64,000 nt of DNA from Mesorhizobium terrae (GCF_008727715.1 NZ_CP044218.1:4757501-4821500); one strand, 5' to 3'. Shown: positions 18,269 to 28,364, counted from the stretch's first letter. The notes: generated from the letters alone by a model not told the origin. Program-made: numbers and translations.

Positions 18269-18778
18269 TTACGCGTAGGCGCGCCCTTCTTCTGCGCGCT
18301 GGAAATACATGAGATCCAAAGACAAGGAAGGGCGTCCGAGAACTGTCAGGATCATGTGAGCCTGCCCACGGTGGTGCGTCTGGTGGTTGAAAACGTGATC
18401 GAGTGCCGGCGCCAGCCTCTGCGAGATTGTCCGCATATCCGCCGTCAGATAGGAAAAGCGGCCGGCGATATCCGCATCGCCCAGTCGTTCAACCCAGTCG
18501 ACAATACGCTTGTCTTCGGTTTCGCGGGCCACCCACAGAGCCGGCAGGGCTTTTTGAATGATGGCATCGAGTGCCGACGGCGCGTCGCCTTCACCGGTGA
18601 AACGCTTCATCCAGATGCGGTCCGTGACAAGCAGGTGATTCAACGTGCCCATCATCGAACCGAAGAAAGCGCCGGTGTTGCGGTTGAATTCTTCGTCGGT
18701 CAGGTCGGCGGCGGCGTTGTAGAGGCGGTTGTTGGCCCATTGATTATAGGCGGCGAACATCATGAAATGCCTTTTCAT
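18269..18778 (-). CDS. DinB/YfiT-fold putative metalloprotein
   Basis: A 169-residue four-helix-bundle protein of the DinB superfamily (not DNA polymerase IV). The opening MFAAYNQWANNRLY is typical. The metal-binding histidines are visible in LNHLL and in HQTHHRGQ. Members are metal-dependent enzymes or thiol-related proteins of mostly unknown activity. It ends in a short hairpin spanning its own stop codon. It is divergent from the GST-like gene, 73 bases apart. Confidence 0.9.
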   Translation of the reverse strand: MKRHFMMFAAYNQWANNRLYNAAADLTDEEFNRNTGAFFGSMMGTLNHLLVTDRIWMKRFTGEGDAPSALDAIIQKALPALWVARETEDKRIVDWVERLGDADIAGRFSYLTADMRTISQRLAPALDHVFNHQTHHRGQAHMILTVLGRPSLSLDLMYFQRAEEGRAYA

Positions 18779-18851
18779 CCCTACCCTCGGTTCCCGCCAA
18801 CGGAATGCCTGAATGCGGGAACTGCTCTAGAACGTCCGAAAGGCCAAGGCC

Positions 18852-19544
18852 ATGACCATTTTGCTCTACGATCTCGTCGGCCGGGACGAAAAGCTCCCCT
18901 ACAGCCCGCATTGCTGGAAGGCGAAAATGGCGCTCGCCCACAAGGGACTGGCGTTCGAAACGCTTCCGACCCGCTTCCTCGATATCGCCCAGGTCGAAAA
19001 TGGACTGTCCAAGACCGTTCCGGTTATCCGCGACGGTGACCGGGCTGTGGCGGATTCCTTCGCAATCGCTCTCCACCTCGAAGGGGCCTATCCGGACAGG
19101 CCGACGCTTTTCGGCGGCGAAGGCGGCAAGGCGATGGCTCGCTTCGTCGAGCGCTGGACACAGATCACCATGCACCCGTTCATCACCACCGCCATCGTGT
19201 TCGACATCTTCCAGATGCAGGATGAGCGCAATGTGCCCTATTTCCGCAGCAGCCGCGAAGCACGACTGGGCAAGCGGCTCGAAGATGTTTCCGCTGCGCG
19301 CGACGCAGGCCTCGGCGCGTTCAGGGCCTCCCTGGAACCCCTGCGCAGCACGCTTTCCTACCAGCCCTATCTTGGTGGGCACTCGCCTTTGTTTGCCGAC
19401 TATATCGTCTTTGGCGCGCTGCAATGGGCGCGCGTGAGTTCGCCCTATTCGCTGCTCGACCACGACGATCCGATCGACGAATGGTTCCGCCGTTGCCTCG
19501 GTCTGTTCGGCGGGTTGGGTGCCGGCGTTCCCGCGGCGGCCTGA
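18852..19544 (+). CDS. Glutathione S-transferase-like protein
   Basis: A 230-residue protein with a thioredoxin-like N-terminal domain (about 1-80; [16 protein letters not shown], then TVPVI with the conserved cis-proline, then [10 protein letters not shown]) and an all-helical C-terminal domain. The N-terminal SPHCW region has a Ser and a Cys as candidate catalytic residues. Substrate unknown. It precedes ndk by 83 bases but probably has its own promoter. Confidence 0.88.
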   Translation: MTILLYDLVGRDEKLPYSPHCWKAKMALAHKGLAFETLPTRFLDIAQVENGLSKTVPVIRDGDRAVADSFAIALHLEGAYPDRPTLFGGEGGKAMARFVERWTQITMHPFITTAIVFDIFQMQDERNVPYFRSSREARLGKRLEDVSAARDAGLGAFRASLEPLRSTLSYQPYLGGHSPLFADYIVFGALQWARVSSPYSLLDHDDPIDEWFRRCLGLFGGLGAGVPAAA

Positions 19545-19627
19545 CTGCCTCTCTTCCCCTTGGCAATGCGTCGGACGGCCTGTATAGAGCCCGCCACACC
19601 TCAATCCCCATCACCAAAGGACGACCC

Positions 19628-20050
19628 ATGGCGATCGAACGCACCTTCTCGATGATCAAGCCGGATGCCACCAAGCGTAACCTCACGGGCGCCATCACCA
19701 AGATGCTCGAGGACGCCGGCCTGCGCGTCGTCGCATCGCGCCGCGTCTGGATGAGCCTGCGCGAAGCCCAGGGCTTCTACGCCGTCCACAAGGACCGCCC
19801 CTTCTTTGGCGAACTGACCGAATTCATGTCGTCGGGCCCGACGATCGTGCAGGTTCTGGAAGGCGACAACGCCATCGCCAAGAACCGCGAAGTGATGGGC
19901 GCCACCAACCCGGCCAACGCCGCCGAAGGCACCATCCGCAAGGTACACGCACTGTCGATCGGCGAGAACTCGGTGCACGGCTCGGACGCGCCGGAAACTG
20001 CTGCCGAAGAGATCGCCTACTGGTTCTCGGGCACCGAAATCGTCGGCTGA
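19628..20050 (+). CDS. ndk: Nucleoside diphosphate kinase
   Basis: Transfers phosphate from ATP to nucleoside diphosphates through a phospho-histidine, balancing NTP and dNTP pools. 140 residues, full length; active-site His117 in NSVHGSD; opening [14 protein letters not shown] is the family hallmark. The open frame extends upstream, but this ATG is the standard start. A strong terminator follows 37 bases after the stop. Confidence 0.98.
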   Translation: MAIERTFSMIKPDATKRNLTGAITKMLEDAGLRVVASRRVWMSLREAQGFYAVHKDRPFFGELTEFMSSGPTIVQVLEGDNAIAKNREVMGATNPANAAEGTIRKVHALSIGENSVHGSDAPETAAEEIAYWFSGTEIVG

Positions 20051-20087
20051 TACCGATAGGCCTCGGACACGAGGCTTGCCTCTCGAC

Positions 20088-20118
20088 GAAAAAGCCGGGC
20101 ACCCTGCCCGGCTTTTTC
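20088..20118 (+). terminator. Rho-independent terminator after ndk
   Basis: GAAAAAGCCGGGC (20088-20100) and GCCCGGCTTTTTC (20106-20118) form a perfect 13-base stem with a five-base loop, followed by ATTTTT. It could work for both strands. Confidence 0.9.
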
Positions 20119-20190
20119 ATTTTTCCATTGCCCAGCCCTGATCGCCGCCCTTGGTCGATTGATCCAGGCAACCGAGCGCCCAGCAGTCAG

Positions 20191-20658
20191 TCAACGCCAG
20201 CGCGCAGCCGCCGCCTCGTCACTGTCCTTGGCTTCGACCCAGCCGCCGTCGGAGCCGTCAGCGCGATGTTCCTTCTTCCAGAAGGGCGCGCGCGATTTCA
20301 AATAGTCCATCAGGAAATTGGCGGCCTCGAAGGCAGCCAGCCGATGCGCCGACGCCGTCACCACCAGGACGATGTTCTCACCCGGCCGGATCCTGCCGTG
20401 GCGATGAATGACGGTGAGCCCCTGCAGTGGCCACCGGCCGATGGCCTCGACCGCGATGCGGCCGATCTCGGCTTCCGCCATGCCAGGATAGTGCTCGAGT
20501 TCCAGGGCAACCAGCGCGCCAGCCTCATCGCGGCAGAGGCCCGAAAAAGTGACGACCGCGCCAATGTCAGCACGCCCCGCGGTCAGTTCCCCGATCTCGG
20601 CGGCGATATCGAAGTCCTGCGCCTGGATTTTGATTTTCGGTTGGACGGGATCGGCCAC
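20191..20658 (-). CDS. moaE: Molybdopterin synthase catalytic subunit
   Basis: MoaE, the large subunit of molybdopterin synthase, which inserts two sulfurs into precursor Z using MoaD thiocarboxylate. 155 residues; conserved regions include GAVVTFSG, LELEHYPGM, RHGRI and the C-terminal FWKKEH with its catalytic lysine. It starts four bases after the moaD stop, matching the heterodimer. Last gene of the run SDR-uvrC-pgsA-moaD-moaE. Confidence 0.97.
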   Translation of the reverse strand: MADPVQPKIKIQAQDFDIAAEIGELTAGRADIGAVVTFSGLCRDEAGALVALELEHYPGMAEAEIGRIAVEAIGRWPLQGLTVIHRHGRIRPGENIVLVVTASAHRLAAFEAANFLMDYLKSRAPFWKKEHRADGSDGGWVEAKDSDEAAAARWR

Positions 20659-20662
20659 GGCC

Positions 20663-20914
20663 TCACCCCCCGGTCATCGGCGGGAACAGCGCGATCTCTC
20701 GTGCCCCCGCGATTCTCTCGCTGTGCTCGACATGTTCCTGATTGATGGCGACGCGGATGGAGCGCGGATGCCGCAAGGCGTTTTCATATTCCTCGCCGCG
20801 CGATTTCAGCCAGGTCAGCAGTTCGGCCACCGTCGTCACGTCGCCCGGCAGATCGACGTCTTCCTCGGACTTGCCGATGCGCTCGCGCACCCAGGCGAAA
20901 TAGATGAGCTTCAT
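20663..20914 (-). CDS. moaD: Molybdopterin synthase sulfur carrier subunit
   Basis: MoaD, a ubiquitin-fold sulfur carrier of 83 residues ending in the required Gly-Gly, where the thiocarboxylate forms. The open frame runs to 21208, overlapping pgsA, but the ATG at 20914 gives the family length and lies 11 bases after the pgsA stop. It works with MoaE directly downstream. Confidence 0.95.
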   Translation of the reverse strand: MKLIYFAWVRERIGKSEEDVDLPGDVTTVAELLTWLKSRGEEYENALRHPRSIRVAINQEHVEHSERIAGAREIALFPPMTGG

Positions 20915-20925
20915 CGCCCTTCCCG

Positions 20926-21513
20926 CTATTCGTCGACGATATGCTTCAAGCCGGCGCGGAAATAATCGTAGCCAGTATAGAGCGTCACCACGGCCGCGAT
21001 CCAGAGCAGCACCAGCCCGGTCTGGGTGGTGAAGGGGAAAATCTTGTCGCCGGCAGGCCCGGCCAAAAGGAAGGCGATCGCCACCATCTGGATCGCCGTC
21101 TTCCACTTGGCGAGCTGCGTGACCGGCACGGAAACCTTCAGCGCGGCCAGATATTCGCGCAGGCCCGAGACGAGAATCTCGCGGCACAGGATGATGATCG
21201 CTGCCCAAAGCGACCAGCCGGCGATGCCCTCATCGTCGGCGGCGAGCAGAAGCAGACAGGTCGAGACCAGAAGTTTGTCGGCAATCGGGTCCAGCATCTT
21301 GCCGATGTTGGAAGTCTGTTGCCAGGCGCGCGCCAGATAGCCGTCGAAATAATCGGTGATGGAGGCGGCAAGGAAGATCGCCAGAGCCAGCCAACGGGCG
21401 AAATCGCTCGATTTCAGATGGCCTTCGAGGAAAAAGCACACCACGACCATCGGCACCGCGACGATGCGGGCATAAGTGAGCATATTCGGGAGGTTGAATG
21501 CGCGTCTTGCCAT
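20926..21513 (-). CDS. pgsA: CDP-diacylglycerol-glycerol-3-phosphate 3-phosphatidyltransferase
   Basis: Makes phosphatidylglycerol phosphate in the inner membrane, the committed step to phosphatidylglycerol and cardiolipin. 195 residues with several hydrophobic helices. The CDP-alcohol phosphotransferase signature is intact: DYFDGYLAR, then G and two aspartates in NIGKMLDPIADK. It lies between uvrC and moaD on the minus strand, 103 bases from uvrC. Confidence 0.96.
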   Translation of the reverse strand: MARRAFNLPNMLTYARIVAVPMVVVCFFLEGHLKSSDFARWLALAIFLAASITDYFDGYLARAWQQTSNIGKMLDPIADKLLVSTCLLLLAADDEGIAGWSLWAAIIILCREILVSGLREYLAALKVSVPVTQLAKWKTAIQMVAIAFLLAGPAGDKIFPFTTQTGLVLLWIAAVVTLYTGYDYFRAGLKHIVDE

Positions 21514-21616
21514 GCGGCCCAGGTTTTCCTTTTTGCCTGCGTACTCAAATCAGAAGCCGATATCAGGGGTCAACCGCCGAAAATCGTATGGCCAGCGCAA
21601 AAGCGCGCTGGGCCAG

Positions 21617-23665
21617 TCAATTCTCGTGAAAATGATTGTAAACAAGTCGTGCGACCTGTTCCGAGATACCGTCGACGGTCATCAGGTCCTCGATTGCGGC
21701 GCGGCTGACCGCCTTGGCAGTACCGAAATGCAGCAGCAGCGCGCGCTTGCGGCCAGGGCCGATGCCGGCGATCTCGTCGAGCGGGCTCTTCACCATCTCC
21801 TTCTTGCGGCGGGCGCGATGCGAGCCGATGGCGAAACGGTGCGCCTCGTCGCGCAGGCGCTGGATGAAATAGAGCACGGGATCGCGCACCGGCAGCGTGA
21901 AGGATGGCTTGCCCTCGGCAAAAAACCGTTCGCGGCCGGCCTCGCGGTCCTGGCCCTTGGCAACGCCGATGGCCACGACACGATCCTGTATGCCGAGATC
22001 GGCGAGAATCTTGCGCACGGCCGACATCTGGCCTTGGCCACCGTCGATCAGGATTACATCCGGCCAGGCCGGGAAACTGGCGGAGACGATGTCGTCCGGC
22101 TCGGCATCCCCTTCGCCCGCCGGCTCGTCGCCATGTTCCTTGATCAGGCGCGAGAAGCGGCGCTCCATCACCTCGCGCATCATGCCGAAATCGTCGCCGG
22201 GGGTGATCTCGGTCGAGCGGATGTTGAACTTGCGATACTGGTTTTTGACAAAACCTTCCGGACCGGCGACGACCATGGCGCCGACGGCGTTGGTGCCCAT
22301 GATGTGCGAGTTGTCGTAGACCTCGATGCGCACGGGTGGCTTCTCGAGCCCGAACGTCTCGGCGAAACCGGCCAGTAGCCTTGCCTGCGTCGAGGTTTCG
22401 GCGAGGCGACGGCCCAGCGCCTCGCGCGCATTCTGCAAGGCGTGGTCGGTCAGATCCTTCTTCTCGCCGCGTTGCGGCACTGAGATCGACACCTTGCGGC
22501 CGGCGCGGGTGGAAAGTGCCTCGGCGAGCAATTCCTGCTCGTCCACAGCATGCGAAAGCAGCACCGTGCGCGGCGTCGGCTTGTCGTCATAGAACTGGGC
22601 GAGGAAAGAGCCCAGCACTTCGGCGGCTTCCATGGCAGGATCGGCCTTTGGGAAATAGGCGCGGTTGCCCCAGTTCTGGCCGGTGCGGAAGAAGAAAACC
22701 TGGATGCAGACCTGACCGCCCTCCTGATGGATGGCGAAGACGTCGGCTTCTTCCACCGATTGCGGATTGATGCCTTGATGGCTCTGCACATGGGCCAGCG
22801 CCGCCAGCCTATCGCGGTAGATCGCGGCATGCTCGAAATCGAGATTTTCGGCGGCCACCTGCATGGCGGCGGAAATCTCGGTCTTCACCTTCTGGCTGCG
22901 ACCGGACAGGAAACCCTTCGCCTCATCGACCAGCTCGGCATAACCGGTTTGCGATATCTCGCCGGTGCACGGCCCGGCGCAGCGCTTGATCTGATAGAGC
23001 AGGCAGGGCCGCGTGCGGTTCTCGTAGAAAGAATCGGTGCAGCTCCTGAGCAAAAAAGCTCGCTGCAGCGAATTGATGGTGCGCCCCACCGCCTGCGCCG
23101 AGGCGAACGGGCCGAAATAGTCGCCCTTGCGCGAGCGCGCGCCGCGATGCTTGTAGATGCCGGGCGATGCATGGTCGCCGGTGAGCAAGATATACGGAAA
23201 CGATTTGTCGTCGCGCAAAAGGACGTTAAAGCGCGGCCGCAATCTCTTGATAAGATTGGCTTCCAACAACAGCGCTTCGATTTCGGTGCGGGTGACGACG
23301 AATTCCATCGTCGCCGTCTCGCGCACCATCCGGCCGATGCGGTTGGTGTGAAAGCGGCCTTGCGCATATTGGGTGACGCGCTTCTTCAGGCTGCGCGCCT
23401 TGCCGACATAGAGCACGTCGCCGGCGGTGTTCATCATCCGGTAGACGCCCGGCGCGTTTGGCAGGCGCTTTACGAGCGTCTGGATGACCTCGGCACCCAC
23501 CATGCCTTCGGTGTCGCCGGCATGCTGCGTCCAGTCGACTGTCGTGAATGCAAGCTCGGGACCGGACGGCGTTACCTCCAGTTCGCCGCTGTCTTCATCG
23601 TCCAGATCGACGTCGGGCAGGTCCTCGCCCGCCGCATGTCCGTTTTTTTGTTTGCCGGAACTCAT
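21617..23665 (-). CDS. uvrC: Excinuclease ABC subunit C
   Basis: The dual-incision nuclease of nucleotide excision repair, 682 residues. After a ~65-residue acidic N-terminal extension comes the GIY-YIG domain (PGVYRMM, then VLYVGKA), a UvrB-binding UVR region near the middle, the RNase-H-like second nuclease domain (IDGGQGQ region) and C-terminal helix-hairpin-helix motifs. The ATG overlaps the stop of the upstream SDR as ATGA. I saw no LexA box in front of it. Confidence 0.97.
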   Translation of the reverse strand: MSSGKQKNGHAAGEDLPDVDLDDEDSGELEVTPSGPELAFTTVDWTQHAGDTEGMVGAEVIQTLVKRLPNAPGVYRMMNTAGDVLYVGKARSLKKRVTQYAQGRFHTNRIGRMVRETATMEFVVTRTEIEALLLEANLIKRLRPRFNVLLRDDKSFPYILLTGDHASPGIYKHRGARSRKGDYFGPFASAQAVGRTINSLQRAFLLRSCTDSFYENRTRPCLLYQIKRCAGPCTGEISQTGYAELVDEAKGFLSGRSQKVKTEISAAMQVAAENLDFEHAAIYRDRLAALAHVQSHQGINPQSVEEADVFAIHQEGGQVCIQVFFFRTGQNWGNRAYFPKADPAMEAAEVLGSFLAQFYDDKPTPRTVLLSHAVDEQELLAEALSTRAGRKVSISVPQRGEKKDLTDHALQNAREALGRRLAETSTQARLLAGFAETFGLEKPPVRIEVYDNSHIMGTNAVGAMVVAGPEGFVKNQYRKFNIRSTEITPGDDFGMMREVMERRFSRLIKEHGDEPAGEGDAEPDDIVSASFPAWPDVILIDGGQGQMSAVRKILADLGIQDRVVAIGVAKGQDREAGRERFFAEGKPSFTLPVRDPVLYFIQRLRDEAHRFAIGSHRARRKKEMVKSPLDEIAGIGPGRKRALLLHFGTAKAVSRAAIEDLMTVDGISEQVARLVYNHFHEN

Positions 23666-24429
23666 TCCACCACGCCTGCCACATCAGGTGTCTGCCAGGC
23701 CAGATGCTGGCCGCCATCCAATGCGATCATCTGCCCGGTCACCGAGCGCACACCCCACAGATATCGTATCGTCGCGCCAAATTCGCCAAGCGTCGGGCCA
23801 CGCTTCAACAACACCCCATCGAGCTGCGTCTGGAAATCACGGTCGTTCTGACGCGCGCCCTTCAGCGTCGGCCCCGGCCCAATCGCGTTGACGCGGATGC
23901 GCGGCGCGAGGGCCTGCGCCAATGTCTGGGTGGCCGCCCACAATGCTGACTTCGATAGCGCGTAGGAAAAATAGCGCGGCGTTGGCCGCCAGACACGCTG
24001 GTCGATCACGTTGACGACCAACCCTTCGCGACCCGCCGGCAAAGCACTGGCGAATCGCTGCGCAAGAAGCGCGGGCGCCTTTACGTGGACGGCAAAATGC
24101 CTGTCCCAACCTGCCCAGTCGAAATTCTCGATCGTGTCTTCTTCGAATAGAGATGCATTGTTGACCAGAAGGTCGACCGGTCCGAGCTTTTCGGCTGCCG
24201 CATCGATCAGACCGCCCACCGCATCCATATCGGTCAAGTCGGCTGAAACGACAGCGGCGCGACCGCCACTGGCAACGATATCGGCAGCGAGGGTTTCCGC
24301 GTCCGCGCGCGAGCGGTTGCAATGAATGGCGACAGCGAATCCGTTCGCAGCCAGGTCTTCGACGATCGCCCTGCCGATCCGCTTCGCTCCGCCGGTGACG
24401 AGAGCCGTTCCAATGGCCGCGGTTGTCAT
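23662..24429 (-). CDS. SDR, pteridine-reductase-like (FolM/PTR1 type)
   Basis: A 255-residue short-chain dehydrogenase. The cofactor motif is TGGAKRIG, with the TGx3RxG form seen in pteridine reductases rather than TGx3GxG. Catalytic YALSK and NAIGPGP follow. The start ATG at 24429 has a perfect AAGGAGG. It is the first gene of the minus-strand run and overlaps uvrC by four bases. A role in reducing dihydropterins or another pterin is a family-based guess; moaD and moaE in the same run are also pterin genes. Confidence 0.82.
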   Translation of the reverse strand: MTTAAIGTALVTGGAKRIGRAIVEDLAANGFAVAIHCNRSRADAETLAADIVASGGRAAVVSADLTDMDAVGGLIDAAAEKLGPVDLLVNNASLFEEDTIENFDWAGWDRHFAVHVKAPALLAQRFASALPAGREGLVVNVIDQRVWRPTPRYFSYALSKSALWAATQTLAQALAPRIRVNAIGPGPTLKGARQNDRDFQTQLDGVLLKRGPTLGEFGATIRYLWGVRSVTGQMIALDGGQHLAWQTPDVAGVVE

Positions 24430-24825
24430 CGGGCCTCCTTGCTGTAAGCGGCTTGCGCCCGATACAGCCGGCAAAAAAGGTAAAATGCCGTTCGTTCATG
24501 TGGCAGCATTGTGTCAAGTCGCTCCCGTTGGGGGTCTCGACTCGGACCCGGGCAGTTCATGGAACGGCCAATATAGGGACCGCAACCCCTTGCACCAAGC
24601 CGGACAGCGGTGCTTGGGCACAACGCTCCTGACAACTTTGTTGCACTAGTGCAACGTCACGGTTCAGCCTCATTGGCGCCGGGGAATGACCCAGTTTCAG
24701 GTTCGCTTCCGCCGCATTTGCCGACCAAATTCCGGAACCGTTGAACGCCTGATCCGTTTATCCCCCCGGCGGATCACGTATCACGACGAACAAGCCAGCG
24801 TCTGTGGCTTTATGGAGTAAGAACT
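24430..24825. other. Divergent promoter region between the SDR and porin-like genes
   Basis: About 400 non-coding bases. It contains the 16-base perfect palindrome at 24640-24655 and the 5' leader of the outer membrane protein gene. I see no gene with codon structure; the short open frames on the minus strand lack a ribosome site. Confidence 0.7.
24640..24655. promoter_or_regulatory. Perfect 16-base palindrome, candidate operator
   Basis: GTTGCACTAGTGCAAC is identical on both strands and lies 170 bases before the outer membrane protein gene and 211 bases before the divergent SDR start. It looks like the site of a dimeric regulator; which one is unknown. Confidence 0.45.
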
Positions 24826-25488
24826 ATGCATATCAACCACAAATTCGCGCGGCCGGCCGTTGCAGCACTCGGGTTGCTGGCTCTCGTCGGCACCGTTCCC
24901 GCCTTCGCCGCGGACGTCGTTTCGGAAGAGCCGCCGGCTCCGGCACCTGTCGCCGAACTGCCCGTCGCTTCCTGGGCCGGCGCCTATGCCGGTGTGAATC
25001 TCGGCTACGGCTTCTCGGGCCGCACCCGCCTTGAGGACCAGGACACCCGCATCAACAAGAACGGCTTCGTTGGCGGCGCTTTCGCCGGCTACAACTGGCA
25101 GCAGGACAACTTCGTGTACGGCGTCGAGGGCGACCTCGGCTACAACGGCACCAAGGGCTCCAGCAATGACTTCAAGGCGAAGTCGGGTCTCGAAGGCTCG
25201 CTGCGCGCCCGTCTCGGCTATTCGGTCAGCCCGAACATCCTGCTCTACGGTACGGCAGGTGGCGCGGCTGAGAAGCTGAAGGTCACCGACCAGCTCGCCG
25301 GTGTCAGCGACAGCAAGGCGATGCTCGGCTGGACTGCCGGCGTCGGCACTGACATCAAGCTGACCGACAACGTCTTCGGTCGCGTCGAGTATCGCTACAC
25401 CGACTACGGCTCCAAGACCTTCGACAACATCGGCAAGGTCAAGGACAGCGACAACCGCATCCAGTTCGGTGTCGGTATGAAGTTCTGA
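24826..25488 (+). CDS. Outer membrane beta-barrel protein, Omp25/Omp31-like
   Basis: A 220-residue precursor. The signal peptide (about 1-28) ends AFA, followed by a Pro/Ala-rich segment and then alternating hydrophobic/polar beta strands opening with SWAGAYAGVNLGYGF, typical of the porin-like family abundant in Brucella and Mesorhizobium. The last residue is phenylalanine (GVGMKF), the usual outer-membrane-barrel ending. Probably a small eight-strand barrel with structural or surface roles. A strong terminator follows. Confidence 0.93.
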   Translation: MHINHKFARPAVAALGLLALVGTVPAFAADVVSEEPPAPAPVAELPVASWAGAYAGVNLGYGFSGRTRLEDQDTRINKNGFVGGAFAGYNWQQDNFVYGVEGDLGYNGTKGSSNDFKAKSGLEGSLRARLGYSVSPNILLYGTAGGAAEKLKVTDQLAGVSDSKAMLGWTAGVGTDIKLTDNVFGRVEYRYTDYGSKTFDNIGKVKDSDNRIQFGVGMKF

Positions 25489-25509
25489 TCGGCTTCCGAT
25501 CGAAACTGC

Positions 25510-25538
25510 AAAAAGCCGGGCGTTTCGCCCGGCTTTTT
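25510..25538 (+). terminator. Rho-independent terminator after the outer membrane protein gene
   Basis: AAAAAGCCGGGCG (25510-25522) and CGCCCGGCTTTTT (25526-25538) form a perfect 13-base stem with a three-base loop. It lies between convergent genes and can serve both strands. Confidence 0.93.
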
Positions 25539-25614
25539 TGTATCTGGTGTCCAAAGGCGAATTGAGCGGAGCAAATGCCCTCAGTCAGGCAGAGCGATGC
25601 CGCTCTGTCTCGGA

Positions 25615-26211
25615 TCAGGACGGCACGCAGCCCTTCAGTTCGGGAAACTTCTCGTCGAAGCGCGACGCCCAGCGCACCAACCTCCCACGCCCCTTCTCCC
25701 ATTTGCCGGCGAAACGCAGCGCGAGATAACCCAGCGTTGCGCGAAGGGCCATCTGGCCGACGGTGATCTTCGTCGGCAGCTTGGGTGGATTTGCATTGAG
25801 CAGATCCAGCGCCCGCGTGATCTTTGCCCACTGCTTGTCGAGCCAAGGTTGCGAAATCTGGTCTTCGGGCCGGAAACGGCGCTCATAGACCATCGACAGG
25901 GCCGAATCGCAAATGCCGTCAGCAAGCGCTTCCAAGGCTTCCGCCTCCGTGCGCTTTTCGGCATTGCGCGGGAACAGCGCGTTTTTCGACAACCTGTTGA
26001 GATATTGGGTGATGACGCGGCTGTCATGGACGGCCTTGCCATCATCCAGCACCAGAACCGGGATCTTGCCGAGCGGGTTGGCGACAAGAAGGTCGGCGGG
26101 CTGCTCGTCGGTTTTGGTCGGTTTCAGGTCGATGGCGATGCCGGCATAGAGCGCGGCCATGCGCACCTTGGCGCTGTAGGGCGAGGCTGAGGCATAGAGC
26201 AGACTGGGCAT
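25615..26211 (-). CDS. Glutathione S-transferase family protein
   Basis: A 198-residue GST. N-terminal thioredoxin fold with SASPYSAKVRMAAL as the catalytic Ser region, GKIPVLVLDDG with the cis-proline and DSRVITQYL for glutathione binding; helical C-terminal domain follows. The frame is open to 26310, but the ATG at 26211 has GAGGAAATC upstream and matches the family start. Substrate unknown; it is not closely similar to the other GST near 18.9 kb. Confidence 0.9.
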   Translation of the reverse strand: MPSLLYASASPYSAKVRMAALYAGIAIDLKPTKTDEQPADLLVANPLGKIPVLVLDDGKAVHDSRVITQYLNRLSKNALFPRNAEKRTEAEALEALADGICDSALSMVYERRFRPEDQISQPWLDKQWAKITRALDLLNANPPKLPTKITVGQMALRATLGYLALRFAGKWEKGRGRLVRWASRFDEKFPELKGCVPS

Positions 26212-26345
26212 GATTTCCTCGTCGCGGCACACATGCTGTTTCAGCCTGGCGCCTACTGGCATGGAAGATGAACAGGCCTCGTGGATAAACAAGACCAGTT
26301 CAGGTGACAATCAAGATTGCAACCCAGCGCAAGAAGCCGGACGGC

Positions 26346-26783
26346 CTAACGAAGGACGCGGCAGGCGCCGTTATAGACCATCCAGCGGTCGAAGCCCGAA
26401 ACGCAGAATTCGACATTGTCGCCAATGCCCGCGAAGCCCTGCCCTTCTTCGATCAGATACCAGATGGTCCGTTCGCGCCCGTCGGAAAGCGCGACCTTGG
26501 CGTTGCAATAGCGACGGCCGATCGGCCACTCTTCTTCCGCCGGCAGATAGCGCCGCTCATTGATGCGGCGGAAATCGGTGATCTGGACATTGGGCAGATG
26601 CGGAACGTGGCGCACCTGATAAGCGAAGCGGCTGGTGATCTTATTGAGCACCCACGCCTCGCCGCAAACGCCTGGATCGCCGGAGTAATGCGAAAGATCC
26701 GCCGCTTGCGCCACGGGCGCCCCGACGGAGACAGAACTCAGACCAATCAGGCTTGCGAGAAGAAGTTTGATGGAGCGAGTCAT
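26346..26783 (-). CDS. Small secreted protein of unknown function
   Basis: 145 residues with a clear signal peptide (cleavage after AQA, residue 27), leaving a mature part of ~118 residues with four cysteines (in GVCGEA, RYCNAK, EFCVSG and GACRVL). These could form two disulfides in the periplasm. It resembles conserved hypothetical proteins of rhizobia; no function recognised. Ribosome site GAGAGGCG precedes the ATG. Confidence 0.8.
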   Translation of the reverse strand: MTRSIKLLLASLIGLSSVSVGAPVAQAADLSHYSGDPGVCGEAWVLNKITSRFAYQVRHVPHLPNVQITDFRRINERRYLPAEEEWPIGRRYCNAKVALSDGRERTIWYLIEEGQGFAGIGDNVEFCVSGFDRWMVYNGACRVLR

Positions 26784-26874
26784 GGGACGCCTCTCTTCAT
26801 GATCGGCGGCACTGTGCGAATTTGCCGCGAGGCGGTCAAGCTGGGAGTGAACCGACTTCGATCAAATCGGCGAT

Positions 26875-27729
26875 CTAGCCGTCGTCGCGCGCTAACCAGT
26901 CGAGCCGCCAGCCGGCCGCTCGCGGCTCCGCCATGGCCGCTGTTAGGACCGGCAGCAGCAAACGCAACTCCGCTTCCAGCGTGAATGGCGGGTTCACCAC
27001 CACAAGCCCGGTGCCGTCCAGCCTCTCGCCGTTGGAATCCGGCCGGGCCTCGAAAACGACGTCGAGCACCCTGGCCATGCCGGACTCTGCCAGACGCTGG
27101 CGGAAATCCGCGATCGAGCGCCGATCCTTGATCGGATACCAGAGCGCGTAGACGCCACCCGGCCAGCGCCCGTAGGCCTTGATTACCCCGTCCGAGAGAC
27201 GATCGAACTCACCCTCCTGCTCGAAAGGCGGGTCAATCAGCACCAGGCCCCGTTTTTCCTTGGGCGGCAGATGCGCGCCGAGTGCCAGCCAACCGTCCAG
27301 TTCGATAATGCGCGTTTGAAAATCGCCTTCGAAACGGCTCTTCAGGCGAACCGCGTCTTGCGGGTGCAATTCGATGGCCGTCAGGCGATCCTGCTTGCGC
27401 AAAAGGTGCCGCGCGATCAATGGCGAACCGGGATAGAACTGCAGGCCTGCCTGGGGATTGCAGGCACGCACCGCGTCGAGATACGGCGCGAGCGACGCCG
27501 CCACCTCCGCACCGGCATCGATGCCGGCCAGCCGTCCAATGCCGTCCCGCCACTCGCCGGTCTTCTGCGCTTCCGTCGACGAGAGATCGTAGAGCCCGAT
27601 GCCTGCATGCGTATCCATGACACGGAAGGCTTTGTCCTTGCGTTTCAGATATTCGATCAGGCGCGTCAGCACGACATGCTTGACGACGTCAGCGAAATTT
27701 CCGGCATGATAGACGTGGCGATAGTTCAT
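26875..27729 (-). CDS. rlmJ: 23S rRNA adenine-2030 N6-methyltransferase
   Basis: RlmJ methylates A2030 of 23S rRNA using S-adenosylmethionine. 284 residues, full length. The opening MNYRHVYHAGNFADVVKH is diagnostic. The N6-adenine methyltransferase catalytic motif DPPF is seen in LIDPPFEQEGEF, and DTHAGIGLYD is the SAM-binding region. Confidence 0.96.
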   Translation of the reverse strand: MNYRHVYHAGNFADVVKHVVLTRLIEYLKRKDKAFRVMDTHAGIGLYDLSSTEAQKTGEWRDGIGRLAGIDAGAEVAASLAPYLDAVRACNPQAGLQFYPGSPLIARHLLRKQDRLTAIELHPQDAVRLKSRFEGDFQTRIIELDGWLALGAHLPPKEKRGLVLIDPPFEQEGEFDRLSDGVIKAYGRWPGGVYALWYPIKDRRSIADFRQRLAESGMARVLDVVFEARPDSNGERLDGTGLVVVNPPFTLEAELRLLLPVLTAAMAEPRAAGWRLDWLARDDG

Positions 27730-27746
27730 GGCTTCAGTTCATGACC

Positions 27747-28364
27747 TCAAGCGGAGCTTCCCGCCCTGCCCCAGCGCGGCTTGGGTGGCATGTCCGGGTC
27801 GTTGGGTCGTCGCGGACCGCCCAGGCGGATCGCCAGCATCAAGCCAACGATACCAACTCCGATCATGCCGAATCCGATCTGGCTGCCTCTCTCATCCGGA
27901 ACCGCAGCGCCGGCGCGCAGATTGAGACTGACCGATTTGATCTGGATATTGTCGGCGTCGCCTGGTCCGATGGTGAACACGTAGACACCGGGCTTCTCGA
28001 CATCGAATGGTCCGACCTCTTCGCGAAAGATCTTGTCCGTGAGTTGCGGGCTCTGCTCACGTGGCGTCGGGTTGCCGCTGAAATGCAACGTCTTGGCGAG
28101 CACCGTGCGACCTCCGACAGCAGCTGTAAGGGTCAACACAGTGCGGTCAAAAGCATTGATGCGATCGGCATTGGTTGTCAGGTCGACCAACATCCGCACC
28201 GGTCCGTTGTCGGCTTTCAGGGGCACCGAAACCGGCTTGAAGCGGCCATTTTCATAGACACTCCAGGTACCGATCGCGTCCCCGGAAAAATTCCGGACCG
28301 CCCACGGATAAATAAGGCCGAGAGCAATACCGACAGCGATGATCAACAGAAAGAACGCGCGCAT
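27747..28364 (-). CDS. Membrane-anchored protein of unknown function
   Basis: 205 residues with a hydrophobic N-terminal helix (about 1-23), a soluble, probably periplasmic beta-rich domain, a second hydrophobic helix near 165-185 and a short basic, proline-rich tail. Ribosome site AAGGACACTCC precedes the ATG. It resembles conserved rhizobial hypotheticals; no function recognised. It ends 17 bases before the rlmJ start. Confidence 0.75.
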   Translation of the reverse strand: MRAFFLLIIAVGIALGLIYPWAVRNFSGDAIGTWSVYENGRFKPVSVPLKADNGPVRMLVDLTTNADRINAFDRTVLTLTAAVGGRTVLAKTLHFSGNPTPREQSPQLTDKIFREEVGPFDVEKPGVYVFTIGPGDADNIQIKSVSLNLRAGAAVPDERGSQIGFGMIGVGIVGLMLAIRLGGPRRPNDPDMPPKPRWGRAGSSA

